Positions 52,491-60,359 of a DNA stretch of 64,000 bases are shown here, in pieces. The stretch is from positions 1 through 64,000 of the forward strand of contig NZ_OY781925.1 in assembly GCF_963677305.1 (NCBI RefSeq), given 5' to 3'. The position numbers and the translations under genes are program-made. This DNA comes from an uncultured Holophaga sp. GTDB taxonomy: Bacteria; Acidobacteriota; Holophagae; Holophagales; Holophagaceae. Within the stretch, counting starts at the first letter, position 1; every line of letters starts with the position of its first letter. The notes below the pieces were generated by a model. It did not search any database. It saw nothing but the letters and a program-made list of their open reading frames with translations, and had not been told where the DNA came from.

Positions 52491-53021
52491 TCAAGGTTGG
52501 CGGAGCTCGGGGCTGCGTTCGAAGATGATATTCATCAGGCGTTCCAGCTGGTCGACCATCAAAAGCCTCAAGCGGATCCGGGAGGGCGGAAGCTCCTGCT
52601 CTCCCGTGATCACGAAGGAGAAGCGATGCTTGTCCACACTCCGGATCTGTTTCCAGGTCAGGCGCCCGGCCCCCATCCGCCGGGCCAGGGAGCCGGGCAG
52701 TGAGTCGAAGTCCACCACGATCCCCAGATCATCCACCAGGACATGGCAGCCCTCGATGAGCAGCATGCCGAGGAGGGCCGCCAGCAGGAAGGCCCCCCCC
52801 GCCAGACAGGCCGCCACCGAGGCCGCCACCAGGAACCACAGCACGAAGGTCGGCTCATGGGAGGCCTCGGCCACCTTGATGGCCCAAAGCAGCCTGGGGA
52901 CACCCTGGACGAGGAGGACCAGGGCCCTGATCCCCATCATCAGTGATCCGGCGCAGAGCAGAGCGGCGATGGCGCGCTGCGAGGCACTGGGACGGAAGAC
53001 GAGTGGAGTGGCGCTGACCAT
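52491..53021 (-). CDS. Hypothetical membrane protein, two spans
   Basis: A 176-residue protein with two hydrophobic hairpin regions (about 17-50 and 60-90) followed by a soluble domain (VLVDDLGIVVDFDSLP and IRSVDKHRFSFVITG) that has the look of a bacterial PH-like beta-sandwich. Not recognised further. It sits 3 bases beyond the pyrF stop, on the same strand. Confidence 0.55.
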   Translation of the reverse strand: MVSATPLVFRPSASQRAIAALLCAGSLMMGIRALVLLVQGVPRLLWAIKVAEASHEPTFVLWFLVAASVAACLAGGAFLLAALLGMLLIEGCHVLVDDLGIVVDFDSLPGSLARRMGAGRLTWKQIRSVDKHRFSFVITGEQELPPSRIRLRLLMVDQLERLMNIIFERSPELRQP

Positions 53022-53024
53022 GGC

Positions 53025-53744
53025 TCAGGCCAGGGTCATTTCCGCCAGGATGCGGTCGGCGGCCTGGGCCGGATCAGGGGCCTGGGTGATGGGTCGGCCG
53101 ACCACCAGCCAGGTGGCCCCGTTCCGCAACGCCTGCTCGGGAGTGACCACCCTGGCCTGGTCCTGGGCATCGGCCCCCCGGGGGCGGATGCCAGGGGTCA
53201 GATAAGTGAAGCCGCCCCCGCAGGCCTGGCGGAGCTGGTCGACTTCCTGGGCCGAGCAGACCACCCCATCGGCGCCATGCCGACGGGCCAGAGTGGCCAG
53301 GTTGAGGGCGAGTTCCGCGGGCTCCAGGGCAAGCCCGTAAGAGGCGAGAGCCTCCCGATCCAGGCTGGTGAGCACGGTCACCGCCAGAAGCTCGGTGCGC
53401 CCGCCGCGGTTCCGGTGGGCCCGCACCACTTCAGCAGCGGCCTGGATCATGGCCGGCCCCCCCTGGGCGTGGACATTGATCAGACGGGGATCCAAGGGCA
53501 TAAGCGCCTCCAATGCCCTCTTGACCGTGTTGGGAATGTCGTGGAGCTTGAGGTCCAGGAAGACCGGGGCATAGGCCTGAAGGGCCTTCACAAAGGCGGG
53601 CCCCTCGGCGCAGAAGAGCTCCAGCCCCACCTTGAGCATCCCCACCCTCCCGCGGAGGACCTCGGCCAGCTCAAGGGCCTCCTTGGCCCCCGGCACATCC
53701 AGGGCGACCACCAGGCGTTCGACGGGACTCAGGGTATCGGTCAT
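53025..53744 (-). CDS. pyrF: Orotidine 5'-phosphate decarboxylase
   Basis: A 239-residue enzyme. The catalytic array is DLKLHDIPNTV (Lys and Asp), with LVVALDVPGAKEAL at the start, VTVLTS, and TPGIRPRGADAQDQARVVTPEQAL near the end. It makes UMP from OMP. The ATG at 53744 follows GGAG six bases upstream; the longer frame to 53759 lacks that signal. It is divergent from the HAD phosphatase, with 75 bases between. Confidence 0.95.
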   Translation of the reverse strand: MTDTLSPVERLVVALDVPGAKEALELAEVLRGRVGMLKVGLELFCAEGPAFVKALQAYAPVFLDLKLHDIPNTVKRALEALMPLDPRLINVHAQGGPAMIQAAAEVVRAHRNRGGRTELLAVTVLTSLDREALASYGLALEPAELALNLATLARRHGADGVVCSAQEVDQLRQACGGGFTYLTPGIRPRGADAQDQARVVTPEQALRNGATWLVVGRPITQAPDPAQAADRILAEMTLA

Positions 53745-53819
53745 CGGGACTCCATCCATGCCTCCATTGTCTCAGGGTACGCCTGACCGTTGGTAGGATG
53801 AAGGTGGAGGAGTGGATTC

Positions 53820-54485
53820 TTGAAGCTGATTGTCTGGGATTTCGACGGGACCCTGGTGGACAGCCGTCCACTCATCGAGGCGGGCATGGCCCACGCCCTG
53901 GAGGCGCTCAGCCTCTCGCACGACCTGATGACCGAATGGCTGAAATATGTGGGCCTGCCCGTGGAGGTGGGCATCCAGAGGACCTTCGGCCCTCTTGGCC
54001 TCGAGGTGGCTCATGTCCTCAAGGCCTACCGCAGCTTCGGGCATGCTGATCATGAGTCCCTGCTGAGGGCCTTCCCCGGCATGGACGGCCTTCTTTCGGA
54101 GTTGAGCACCTTGGGGATCCCCATGGCGCTCGCCACCTCCAAGCGCACCCTGCCCCTCAACCGCCAGCTCGCCCGCCTGGGCTGGACGGGGATCTTCTCG
54201 CCGATCATCACACCGGATCAGGTGAGCCACGGCAAGCCCCACCCCGAGAGCCTCGAGCAGGTTCTGGAAGCCCACCGCCTGCCCCCGGAGGAGGCCCTCA
54301 TGGTGGGCGACACCCCCTTCGACATGGAGATGGCCCAGCGGGCCGGGGTGCCCAGGATCGCCGTGGGACACGGCTTCTACAACCAGGCCAGCATGGCCCC
54401 CTACGCCCCCCTGGCCTTCGCACCGGACACCGCCTCGCTCCGGAGCACCCTGCTGGACCTCTTTCCCGACCAGGAGAACCGATGA
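53820..54485 (+). CDS. HAD-family hydrolase (phosphoglycolate phosphatase-like)
   Basis: A 221-residue HAD phosphatase. The nucleophile motif is WDFDGTLVDSRPL, motif II is ALATSKR, motif III is GKPHPESLE, and motif IV is MVGDTPFDMEMAQRAG. A helical cap lies in between. It begins with TTG 53820 with GGAGGAG eight bases upstream. Phosphoglycolate or another small phosphate is the likely substrate. The stop overlaps the moaC start as ATGA. Confidence 0.88.
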   Translation: MKLIVWDFDGTLVDSRPLIEAGMAHALEALSLSHDLMTEWLKYVGLPVEVGIQRTFGPLGLEVAHVLKAYRSFGHADHESLLRAFPGMDGLLSELSTLGIPMALATSKRTLPLNRQLARLGWTGIFSPIITPDQVSHGKPHPESLEQVLEAHRLPPEEALMVGDTPFDMEMAQRAGVPRIAVGHGFYNQASMAPYAPLAFAPDTASLRSTLLDLFPDQENR

Positions 54486-54982
54486 ACCCTCTGACCCACA
54501 TGGACGCTGAAGGCCGCCCCACCATGGTGGATGTCTCCGACAAGGCCATCACCCGCCGCCGGGCCGTGGCGGTGGGCTGCATGGAGCTCTGCCCCGCCTG
54601 CGCTGAGGCCCTCTCCCAGGGGGGAGGCCCCAAGGGGGATCCCTGGACCGTGGCCCGCCTGGGTGCCGTGGGGGGCGTCAAGCGCACCTCCGAACTGATC
54701 CCCCTCTGCCACCCCCTGGTCATCGATGGCGTGACCGTGGATCACCACTGGGAGCCAGAGACCCGCCGGGCCTGGATCAAGGTGGAAGTCTCGACGGAAG
54801 GGCGGACCGGCATCGAGATGGAGGCCATTGCCGGTGCCTCCACCGGCCTCCTGGTCCTCTACGACATGCTCAAGGCCGTCAGCCATGAGATGGCCTTGGG
54901 CCCCGTGCGGCTCCTGAAGAAGGAGGGCGGACGCCGGGGGACCATCACCTGGGACTGGCCGGAGTGCCCCTGGAAGGCCTAG
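54482..54982 (+). CDS. moaC: Cyclic pyranopterin monophosphate synthase MoaC
   Basis: A 166-residue MoaC. It shows MVDVSDKAITRRRAVA, KRTSELIPLCHPL, and GIEMEAIAGASTGLLVLYDMLKAV; the usual Cys of DMCKA is a Leu here (DMLKA). With MoaA it makes cyclic pyranopterin monophosphate for molybdenum cofactor. MoaA is not in the window. Start ATG 54482 overlaps the previous stop. The substitution is conservative at a non-catalytic spot. Confidence 0.93.
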   Translation: MNPLTHMDAEGRPTMVDVSDKAITRRRAVAVGCMELCPACAEALSQGGGPKGDPWTVARLGAVGGVKRTSELIPLCHPLVIDGVTVDHHWEPETRRAWIKVEVSTEGRTGIEMEAIAGASTGLLVLYDMLKAVSHEMALGPVRLLKKEGGRRGTITWDWPECPWKA

Positions 54983-55030
54983 CTCCCAGCGCGGCCCCAC
55001 CCATCGTCTGGGTACATACTTATAAAATAA

Positions 55031-57133
55031 TCATACTACATTAAGGCGCGCCAAATTCTCCCTGGCTGCCGTCAGGCCGGAGACCGCTCCGGTGAAGTCC
55101 ATGCCACGCGCCTTCCGCCAGGCGATCTCCTGACGCCAGCGGCGGCACTCCAGCTCCCGGAGCCAGGGATCCGAAGGCGCCGCGGCCTGGGCATCATGGA
55201 GGGCCTCCGAAGCCAGGATGAAGGCCCTCAGGGCGGCCTGGTCCTCCTTGAGCACTTGCGCTTCCTCCAGGCGGATCTCGGCCTGGAGCGCCCTGGCCTG
55301 GTACAGCTCAGGTGCCTCCCGCAGCGCCCGCTCCGCCAGCCCCCAGGCCAGGTTCAAGCGCCCTTCATAAAAGGCCAGAAGGGCCTCGACATAGGTCCGG
55401 CTGACCAGAGAACTCCCCTGGGCCTCCCTCAGGAGATTGGTGATCCGGACCCGGGCCTCCGCCGAAGGTCCCGAGTCTCTACACTCCAGTTCGATGCAGG
55501 CCAGCGCGAGGCGGAAGGCCGAATCCGGCGTCCGGAAGCCGTCCCCCCTGGCCTGCTCGAGGCTCTTCAGAGCTTCGGCCGGAGCCCCGGCGGCGAGCAT
55601 GGCACGCCCCAGGGAATAGGCCACCGGCCCCTGGGCCGCGCGCCCTGAAGCACTGCCCTCCTGCTGCAGGGTTTTGATGCGTCGGCGCAGTCCCTCCATC
55701 TCCGGCTGCAAGCCATGCAGAGGCATGCGATAGGCGTCGGCGACCTGGCTCTCCATGGCCGTCACCTCAAGGGCCAGGTGCTGGGCGAGGCGGACCTGCC
55801 GGGCCGCACGGAGGCGGGCCCCCATGGCGATCCCGGCAAAGACCAGGACAAGAAGGAACGACACCCCCATGAGCAACACCTGCCCCTTACGCTTCCGGAG
55901 CAGATGGCAGATCCGCGGTCTGGAACTGTCCCCGGAGCCCAGGATGGGCTCCCCCTCCAGGTGACGCCGCAGATCCTCAGCCAAGGCCAGAGCCGAAGGA
56001 TAGCGCTCCCCTGGGTCCCGCTTCATGCACTTCGCCACGATCAGGGCGAGGTCCTTAGGCAGCTCGGGCTGCAGGCGGCGCAGACTCACCGGTCCCGAAG
56101 CCAGGGAACGGGCAGTGGCCTCAATGGCATCGACATCGGCATAGGGAGGCTGCCCGCTCAGCACCCTGTAGAAGGTGGCCCCCAGCCCGTATACATCCGT
56201 CCGGCAGTCGACCTGGCGGTGATCGCCCCGGGCCTGTTCCGGAGCCATGTAGTGGGCCGTCCCCAGCACCATACCCGTGACCGTGAGCCCACAGGCATCA
56301 GCGCCGCGCGAGAGGCCGAAGTCCATGACATAAGGGCGGAGGCGGCCATCGGGGATGCGCTCCACCAGGATGTTGGCGGGTTTGAGATCGCGGTGGATGA
56401 GACCCTGCAGATGGGCCGCATGGACGGCCTCGGCCACCGTCAGCATGATCTCGACCTTCTGCCGGAGGCTCAGTCTCGCGGCCAAGTGGTCCAGACACTC
56501 CCCCTCGATGTACTGCATGGCGATGAAGGAGTAGCCCTGCCACTCCCCCACTTCGTAGACCCGACATATATTGGGGTGTTCCACAGCCGCCTGGTTCTGG
56601 GCCTCCAGCAGGAAGCGCAGGATGTGCTCGGGGGAGTCCCCGCGGAGGATCTTCAGGGCCACCACGCGCTTCAGGCTGGGATCGTAGGCCTGGAAGATCC
56701 GCCCCATGCCGCCCTCACCAATCAGGCGGAGATTGCGGTAGTGCCCCCAGGTGGGCAGCAGGGTTGAGGTCTGGAAGTTCTGGGCCGTGGTCTGCGCCGT
56801 TTCAGTTCTCCAGGCGATGGGGGCCCGAGGGCTGAGCGGCTCTCCGCATTGCAGATCCTGAGCCAGACGGGCCTGCTGCTCCATGCTGAGGAGCCCCAGG
56901 GAGTCCAGCCTCAGGAGCAATTCCCCGCCCTCCTCCCCCCCGGACACAACCTGGATGCGGGCGAGGTCTCCCCAGTTCAGCATGCCTCGCACCAAGGCCA
57001 GCCCGAGAATCTGTGAGGGACACTGTCCGACCAACCCTGCTCCTTTTTTCCAGCATTCTAGAACGACCGTGGCCGACTTTCTCCAAAATACCCGCCCCTG
57101 GGGACTCAGGGCATTGTCACACCCCTTTTCCAA
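55031..57133 (-). CDS. Transmembrane Ser/Thr protein kinase with C-terminal helical repeats
   Basis: A 700-residue Hanks-type kinase. The nucleotide loop is GEGGMGRI (140-146), Lys161 in VALKILR, catalytic HRDLKPAN (247-254) and DFG (271-273), all present, so it should be active. A membrane segment near 415-437 (VLLMGVSFLLVLVFAGIAMG) is followed by a TPR-like helical domain. Residues 1-120 have no assigned domain. The start is uncertain: TTG 57133 is used and an internal ATG at codon 51 is possible. It is divergent from the ABC operon, 93 bases away. Confidence 0.85.
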   Translation of the reverse strand: MEKGCDNALSPQGRVFWRKSATVVLECWKKGAGLVGQCPSQILGLALVRGMLNWGDLARIQVVSGGEEGGELLLRLDSLGLLSMEQQARLAQDLQCGEPLSPRAPIAWRTETAQTTAQNFQTSTLLPTWGHYRNLRLIGEGGMGRIFQAYDPSLKRVVALKILRGDSPEHILRFLLEAQNQAAVEHPNICRVYEVGEWQGYSFIAMQYIEGECLDHLAARLSLRQKVEIMLTVAEAVHAAHLQGLIHRDLKPANILVERIPDGRLRPYVMDFGLSRGADACGLTVTGMVLGTAHYMAPEQARGDHRQVDCRTDVYGLGATFYRVLSGQPPYADVDAIEATARSLASGPVSLRRLQPELPKDLALIVAKCMKRDPGERYPSALALAEDLRRHLEGEPILGSGDSSRPRICHLLRKRKGQVLLMGVSFLLVLVFAGIAMGARLRAARQVRLAQHLALEVTAMESQVADAYRMPLHGLQPEMEGLRRRIKTLQQEGSASGRAAQGPVAYSLGRAMLAAGAPAEALKSLEQARGDGFRTPDSAFRLALACIELECRDSGPSAEARVRITNLLREAQGSSLVSRTYVEALLAFYEGRLNLAWGLAERALREAPELYQARALQAEIRLEEAQVLKEDQAALRAFILASEALHDAQAAAPSDPWLRELECRRWRQEIAWRKARGMDFTGAVSGLTAARENLARLNVV

Positions 57134-57226
57134 CCGGACGGCCCTTCGGGAGGATACCCTTGGAGAGCGCGGGGATGGCCATCACCCCCGGTTGTCCGTG
57201 TACCACTCTTTTCGATTCGGAACCCG

Positions 57227-58975
57227 ATGATCACTCAGTTCCTGGACAAGGTCTGGGGTCAGACCAACGCCCTGTTCTATCCCTTCCGACGCCGTCGGTA
57301 CGTGGACCTCTTCGTCGTCCTGCTGGGCTGTGCCCTCCTCTGGGGACTCATCCAGGTGGGGCACCAGTGGACGGGGGCCAAGCGCCCGGTGGTTGAGATC
57401 GATCTCTCGGTCTGGGCCCTCCCCAAGTACACCTTCTTCTCCATGATGCGGGGCCTCGCGGCCTACCTGATCTCCCTGGGTTTCACCCTCCTCTATGCCT
57501 TCTGGGCCGCCAAGGACAACCGGGCCGAAAAGCTCCTGATCCCCATTCTGGACATCCTCCAAAGCATTCCGGTCCTGGGCTTCATGCCGGGACTCATCCT
57601 GGCCCTCGGCGCCCTCTTCCCCCACAGCAACTTCGGGCTGGAGCTGGCCGCCATCCTCATGATCTTCGCTGGGCAGGCCTGGAACATGACCTTCAGCCTT
57701 TACCACTCCCTCAAGTCCGTCCCCAACGAGATGCAGGAGGCCGGCACCATCTTCGGCTTCACCTGGTGGCAGCGCTTCAAGTGGGTGGAGCTGCCCTACG
57801 GCACCTCAGGCCTGGTCTGGAACAGCATGATGAGCATGGCCGGCGGCTGGTTCTTCCTCATGATCACCGAGGCCTTCCGCCTGGGAGACCAGGACTTCCG
57901 CCTGCCGGGACTGGGTTCCTACATGAGCGTGGCCGTGGAGCAGGGCAACGCCTGGGCCATGATCGCTGCCGTGGTGGCCATGGTGATCATGATCGTGGCC
58001 CTGGATCAGGTCATCTGGCGGCCCGTGGTGGTCTGGGCTCAGCGCTTCCGGGTGGAGGAGACGGCTCAGGCCGAGACCGCCCACAGCTGGCTCCTCAAGC
58101 TCATGAGGCGCTCCCGCCTCATCCGCTGGATGGAGCACCGGCGGGCACAGCGCCGCTACCACCCCCGCCCCAGGGCCGAGAAGAAGGCCCCGGCGGTCTC
58201 GTGGAGCCTCCACCGCTGGTCCCTGCACCGCTGGTTCGCCAACCTGGCCCTGGCGGCCCTCCTCATCCTCGTGGTCATCACCTCGTACAAGCTCGTCCGC
58301 TTCATGGCCCAGGTCCAGCCTGCCCAGTGGTGGATGCTCTTCAAGGCCGGGCTTCTGACCCTGCTGCGGGTCATGGCCTCGACCGCCCTGGGCACCCTGT
58401 GGGCCGTGCCCGCGGGCCTGGCCATCGGCCTCTCCCCCCGCCTCTCCCGCCTCCTCCAACCCGTCGTGCAGGTGGCCGCCAGCTTCCCGGCCCCGATGCT
58501 CTTCCCTGTGGCCCTGGCCATCATGGCCCACCTCCATATCACCTTGGGCTACGGCTGCGTGGTGCTCATGCTCCTGGGCACCCAGTGGTACATCCTCTTC
58601 AATGTCATCGCCGGCTCCATGGCCATTCCCGGAGACCTGAAGGAGGCCGCCGAGAGCTTCAGGCTCCCCCCCTGGCAGCGGCTCTGGGTCCTCTACATCC
58701 CCGCCATCTTCCCCTACCTGGTCACGGGCTGGGTCACCGCTGCGGGCGGCGCCTGGAACACCAGCATCGTGGCGGAGTACTACGCCCTCAAAGGCAACAA
58801 CATCCTCAGCACCTTCGGGCTGGGGTCCGAGGTCAGCAAGGCGGCCTACCACAAGGAGCTGCACCTGCTGGCGGCAGGTGTTCTCCTCATGTCGGCCATC
58901 GTGGTGCTCTTCAACCGCTTCGTCTGGAAGCCCTGCTACCACCTGGCCCACACCCGCTTCTCCCTGACGAAATAA
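57227..58975 (+). CDS. Double-length ABC transporter permease (NitT/TauT type)
   Basis: A 582-residue protein with two tandem BPD-type permease domains. Each has an EAA loop: VPNEMQEAGTIFGFTWWQRFKWVELP around residues 165-190 and IPGDLKEAAESFRLPPWQRLWVLYIP near 467-492. About twelve hydrophobic segments are predicted. The family contains nitrate, sulfonate, taurine and bicarbonate importers. The usual periplasmic binding protein is missing nearby. It starts at ATG 57227 and is followed 12 bases later by the ATPase. Confidence 0.88.
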   Translation: MITQFLDKVWGQTNALFYPFRRRRYVDLFVVLLGCALLWGLIQVGHQWTGAKRPVVEIDLSVWALPKYTFFSMMRGLAAYLISLGFTLLYAFWAAKDNRAEKLLIPILDILQSIPVLGFMPGLILALGALFPHSNFGLELAAILMIFAGQAWNMTFSLYHSLKSVPNEMQEAGTIFGFTWWQRFKWVELPYGTSGLVWNSMMSMAGGWFFLMITEAFRLGDQDFRLPGLGSYMSVAVEQGNAWAMIAAVVAMVIMIVALDQVIWRPVVVWAQRFRVEETAQAETAHSWLLKLMRRSRLIRWMEHRRAQRRYHPRPRAEKKAPAVSWSLHRWSLHRWFANLALAALLILVVITSYKLVRFMAQVQPAQWWMLFKAGLLTLLRVMASTALGTLWAVPAGLAIGLSPRLSRLLQPVVQVAASFPAPMLFPVALAIMAHLHITLGYGCVVLMLLGTQWYILFNVIAGSMAIPGDLKEAAESFRLPPWQRLWVLYIPAIFPYLVTGWVTAAGGAWNTSIVAEYYALKGNNILSTFGLGSEVSKAAYHKELHLLAAGVLLMSAIVVLFNRFVWKPCYHLAHTRFSLTK

Positions 58976-58987
58976 GCCGAGTCCCCC

Positions 58988-60277
58988 ATGCAGAACGAAG
59001 CAGCTCCCATCCTCGAACTCCGCGGCGTCCAGAAGGCCTATGACCGGGGCAGCGGCAAGTCGCTGCGCGTCCTGGAGGACATCAATCTGGACATCCGCCC
59101 CAACGAGGTCATCGCCCTCATCGGGCCCAGCGGCTGCGGCAAATCCACCATCCTGCGCATCTTCGCCGGACTCATCGAGCCCACCAAGGGGCAGGTGCGC
59201 TACCGCGGTGAGAAGCAGGAGGGCCTCAACCCCAACGTAGCCATCGTTTTCCAGGCCTTCGCCCTCTACCCATGGATGACCATCGAACAGAACGTGGAAG
59301 CCGTGCTCCGCGCCAAGGGCATGACCCCGGCGGCCGTGAAGGAGCGCACCAACCGCGTGCTGCGCATGGTGGGCCTCGAAGGCTTCGAGGAGGCCTATCC
59401 GCGGGAGCTCTCGGGCGGCATGAAGCAGCGCGTGGGCATGGCCCGGGCCCTCTCGGTGGACCCCGAGATCCTCTTCATGGACGAGCCCTTCAGCCAGGTG
59501 GACGCCCTCACCGCCGAGGGCCTCCGGGCGGAGATCCTGGACATCTGGGATGACCGGGAGCGCAACCCCTCCTCCATCCTGATGGTGAGTCACGACATCA
59601 AGGAAGTGGCCTACATGGCCGACCGTATCGTGGTCCTCTCCGCCAACCCGGGCCGGGTCCGCACCATCGTGGAGAACCCCCTGCCCCGCCCGCGGGCCAT
59701 GCGCTCCCCGGAGTTCCTGCGCCTGGTGGACCAGCTCCACGACATCATCACCAGCGCCGAGCTGCCGGACATCGCCGTCACCACCGTGGAGCCCAGTGTC
59801 GAGGCGGACATCGTCGAGCCCCTACCCTACGCCCTGAACGCTGACCTCCTGGGCCTGCTGGAGTACCTGGCCACCCAGGGCGGCAGCAGCGACCTCTTCC
59901 AGGTCGTGGCTCAGACCCACGTGCCCTTCGAGAAAGTGCTCACCGCCGTGAAGGGTCTGGAGATGCTGGAGCTGGTGGAGACTCCCAAGCGCAGTGTCCA
60001 CCTCACCCCCCTGGGCACCCGCTTCGTCGAGGCCGGCATGGACGAGCGCAAGCTCCTCTGGCGGGACCAGCTTCTGGAGCTCAAGCTCTTCCGGGTCGTG
60101 CGGGAGATGCTGGACCTCCGGGAGGGCGAGCTGCCCAAGGAAGAACTCATCCAGGAGATCAGCACCCGGCTCCCCATGGAGGACCCCGAGCAGACCTTCG
60201 AAACCATCGTGGCCTGGGGCCGCTTCGCCGAGATCTTCGCCTACCGCGAGGAGAAGGAAGTCCTCACCTACGAGTGA
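58988..60277 (+). CDS. ABC transporter ATP-binding protein with C-terminal AAA-associated domain
   Basis: A 429-residue ATPase. Walker A GPSGCGKST, signature LSGGMKQRV, Walker B ILFMDEPF and the SHDIKEV switch are complete. After residue 270 comes an additional ~155-residue domain (LGLLEYLATQGGSSDLFQVVAQ, FEKVLTAVKGLEMLELVETPKRSVHLTPLG) that looks like the AAA-associated domain (winged-helix-like) of NitT/TauT ATPases. It energises the fused permease upstream. The extra domain may sense the cell state. Confidence 0.9.
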   Translation: MQNEAAPILELRGVQKAYDRGSGKSLRVLEDINLDIRPNEVIALIGPSGCGKSTILRIFAGLIEPTKGQVRYRGEKQEGLNPNVAIVFQAFALYPWMTIEQNVEAVLRAKGMTPAAVKERTNRVLRMVGLEGFEEAYPRELSGGMKQRVGMARALSVDPEILFMDEPFSQVDALTAEGLRAEILDIWDDRERNPSSILMVSHDIKEVAYMADRIVVLSANPGRVRTIVENPLPRPRAMRSPEFLRLVDQLHDIITSAELPDIAVTTVEPSVEADIVEPLPYALNADLLGLLEYLATQGGSSDLFQVVAQTHVPFEKVLTAVKGLEMLELVETPKRSVHLTPLGTRFVEAGMDERKLLWRDQLLELKLFRVVREMLDLREGELPKEELIQEISTRLPMEDPEQTFETIVAWGRFAEIFAYREEKEVLTYE

Positions 60278-60330
60278 GCCTCGTTCGGGCTCGGCCTTCA
60301 TGGTGGCCCGGGTTGGGGCCGATGAGCAGT

Positions 60331-60350
60331 CGGGTCCCTGAGCGGACCCG
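60331..60350. promoter_or_regulatory. Hairpin just before the histidine kinase start
   Basis: CGGGTCC (60331-60337) and GGACCCG (60344-60350) form a seven-base stem with a CTGAGC loop, ending four bases before GTG 60354 and nine before ATG 60360. It could occlude the ribosome-binding site of the kinase gene or end ABC-operon transcripts; no T-run follows. Confidence 0.4.
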
Positions 60351-60359
60351 GCGGTGATC

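Noticed and set aside
57806..59740. A 644-codon antisense frame over the ABC permease and ATPase genes
   Set aside because: It spans two recognisable genes on the other strand, is rich in Gly, Glu and His, and lacks any domain or ribosome-binding site.
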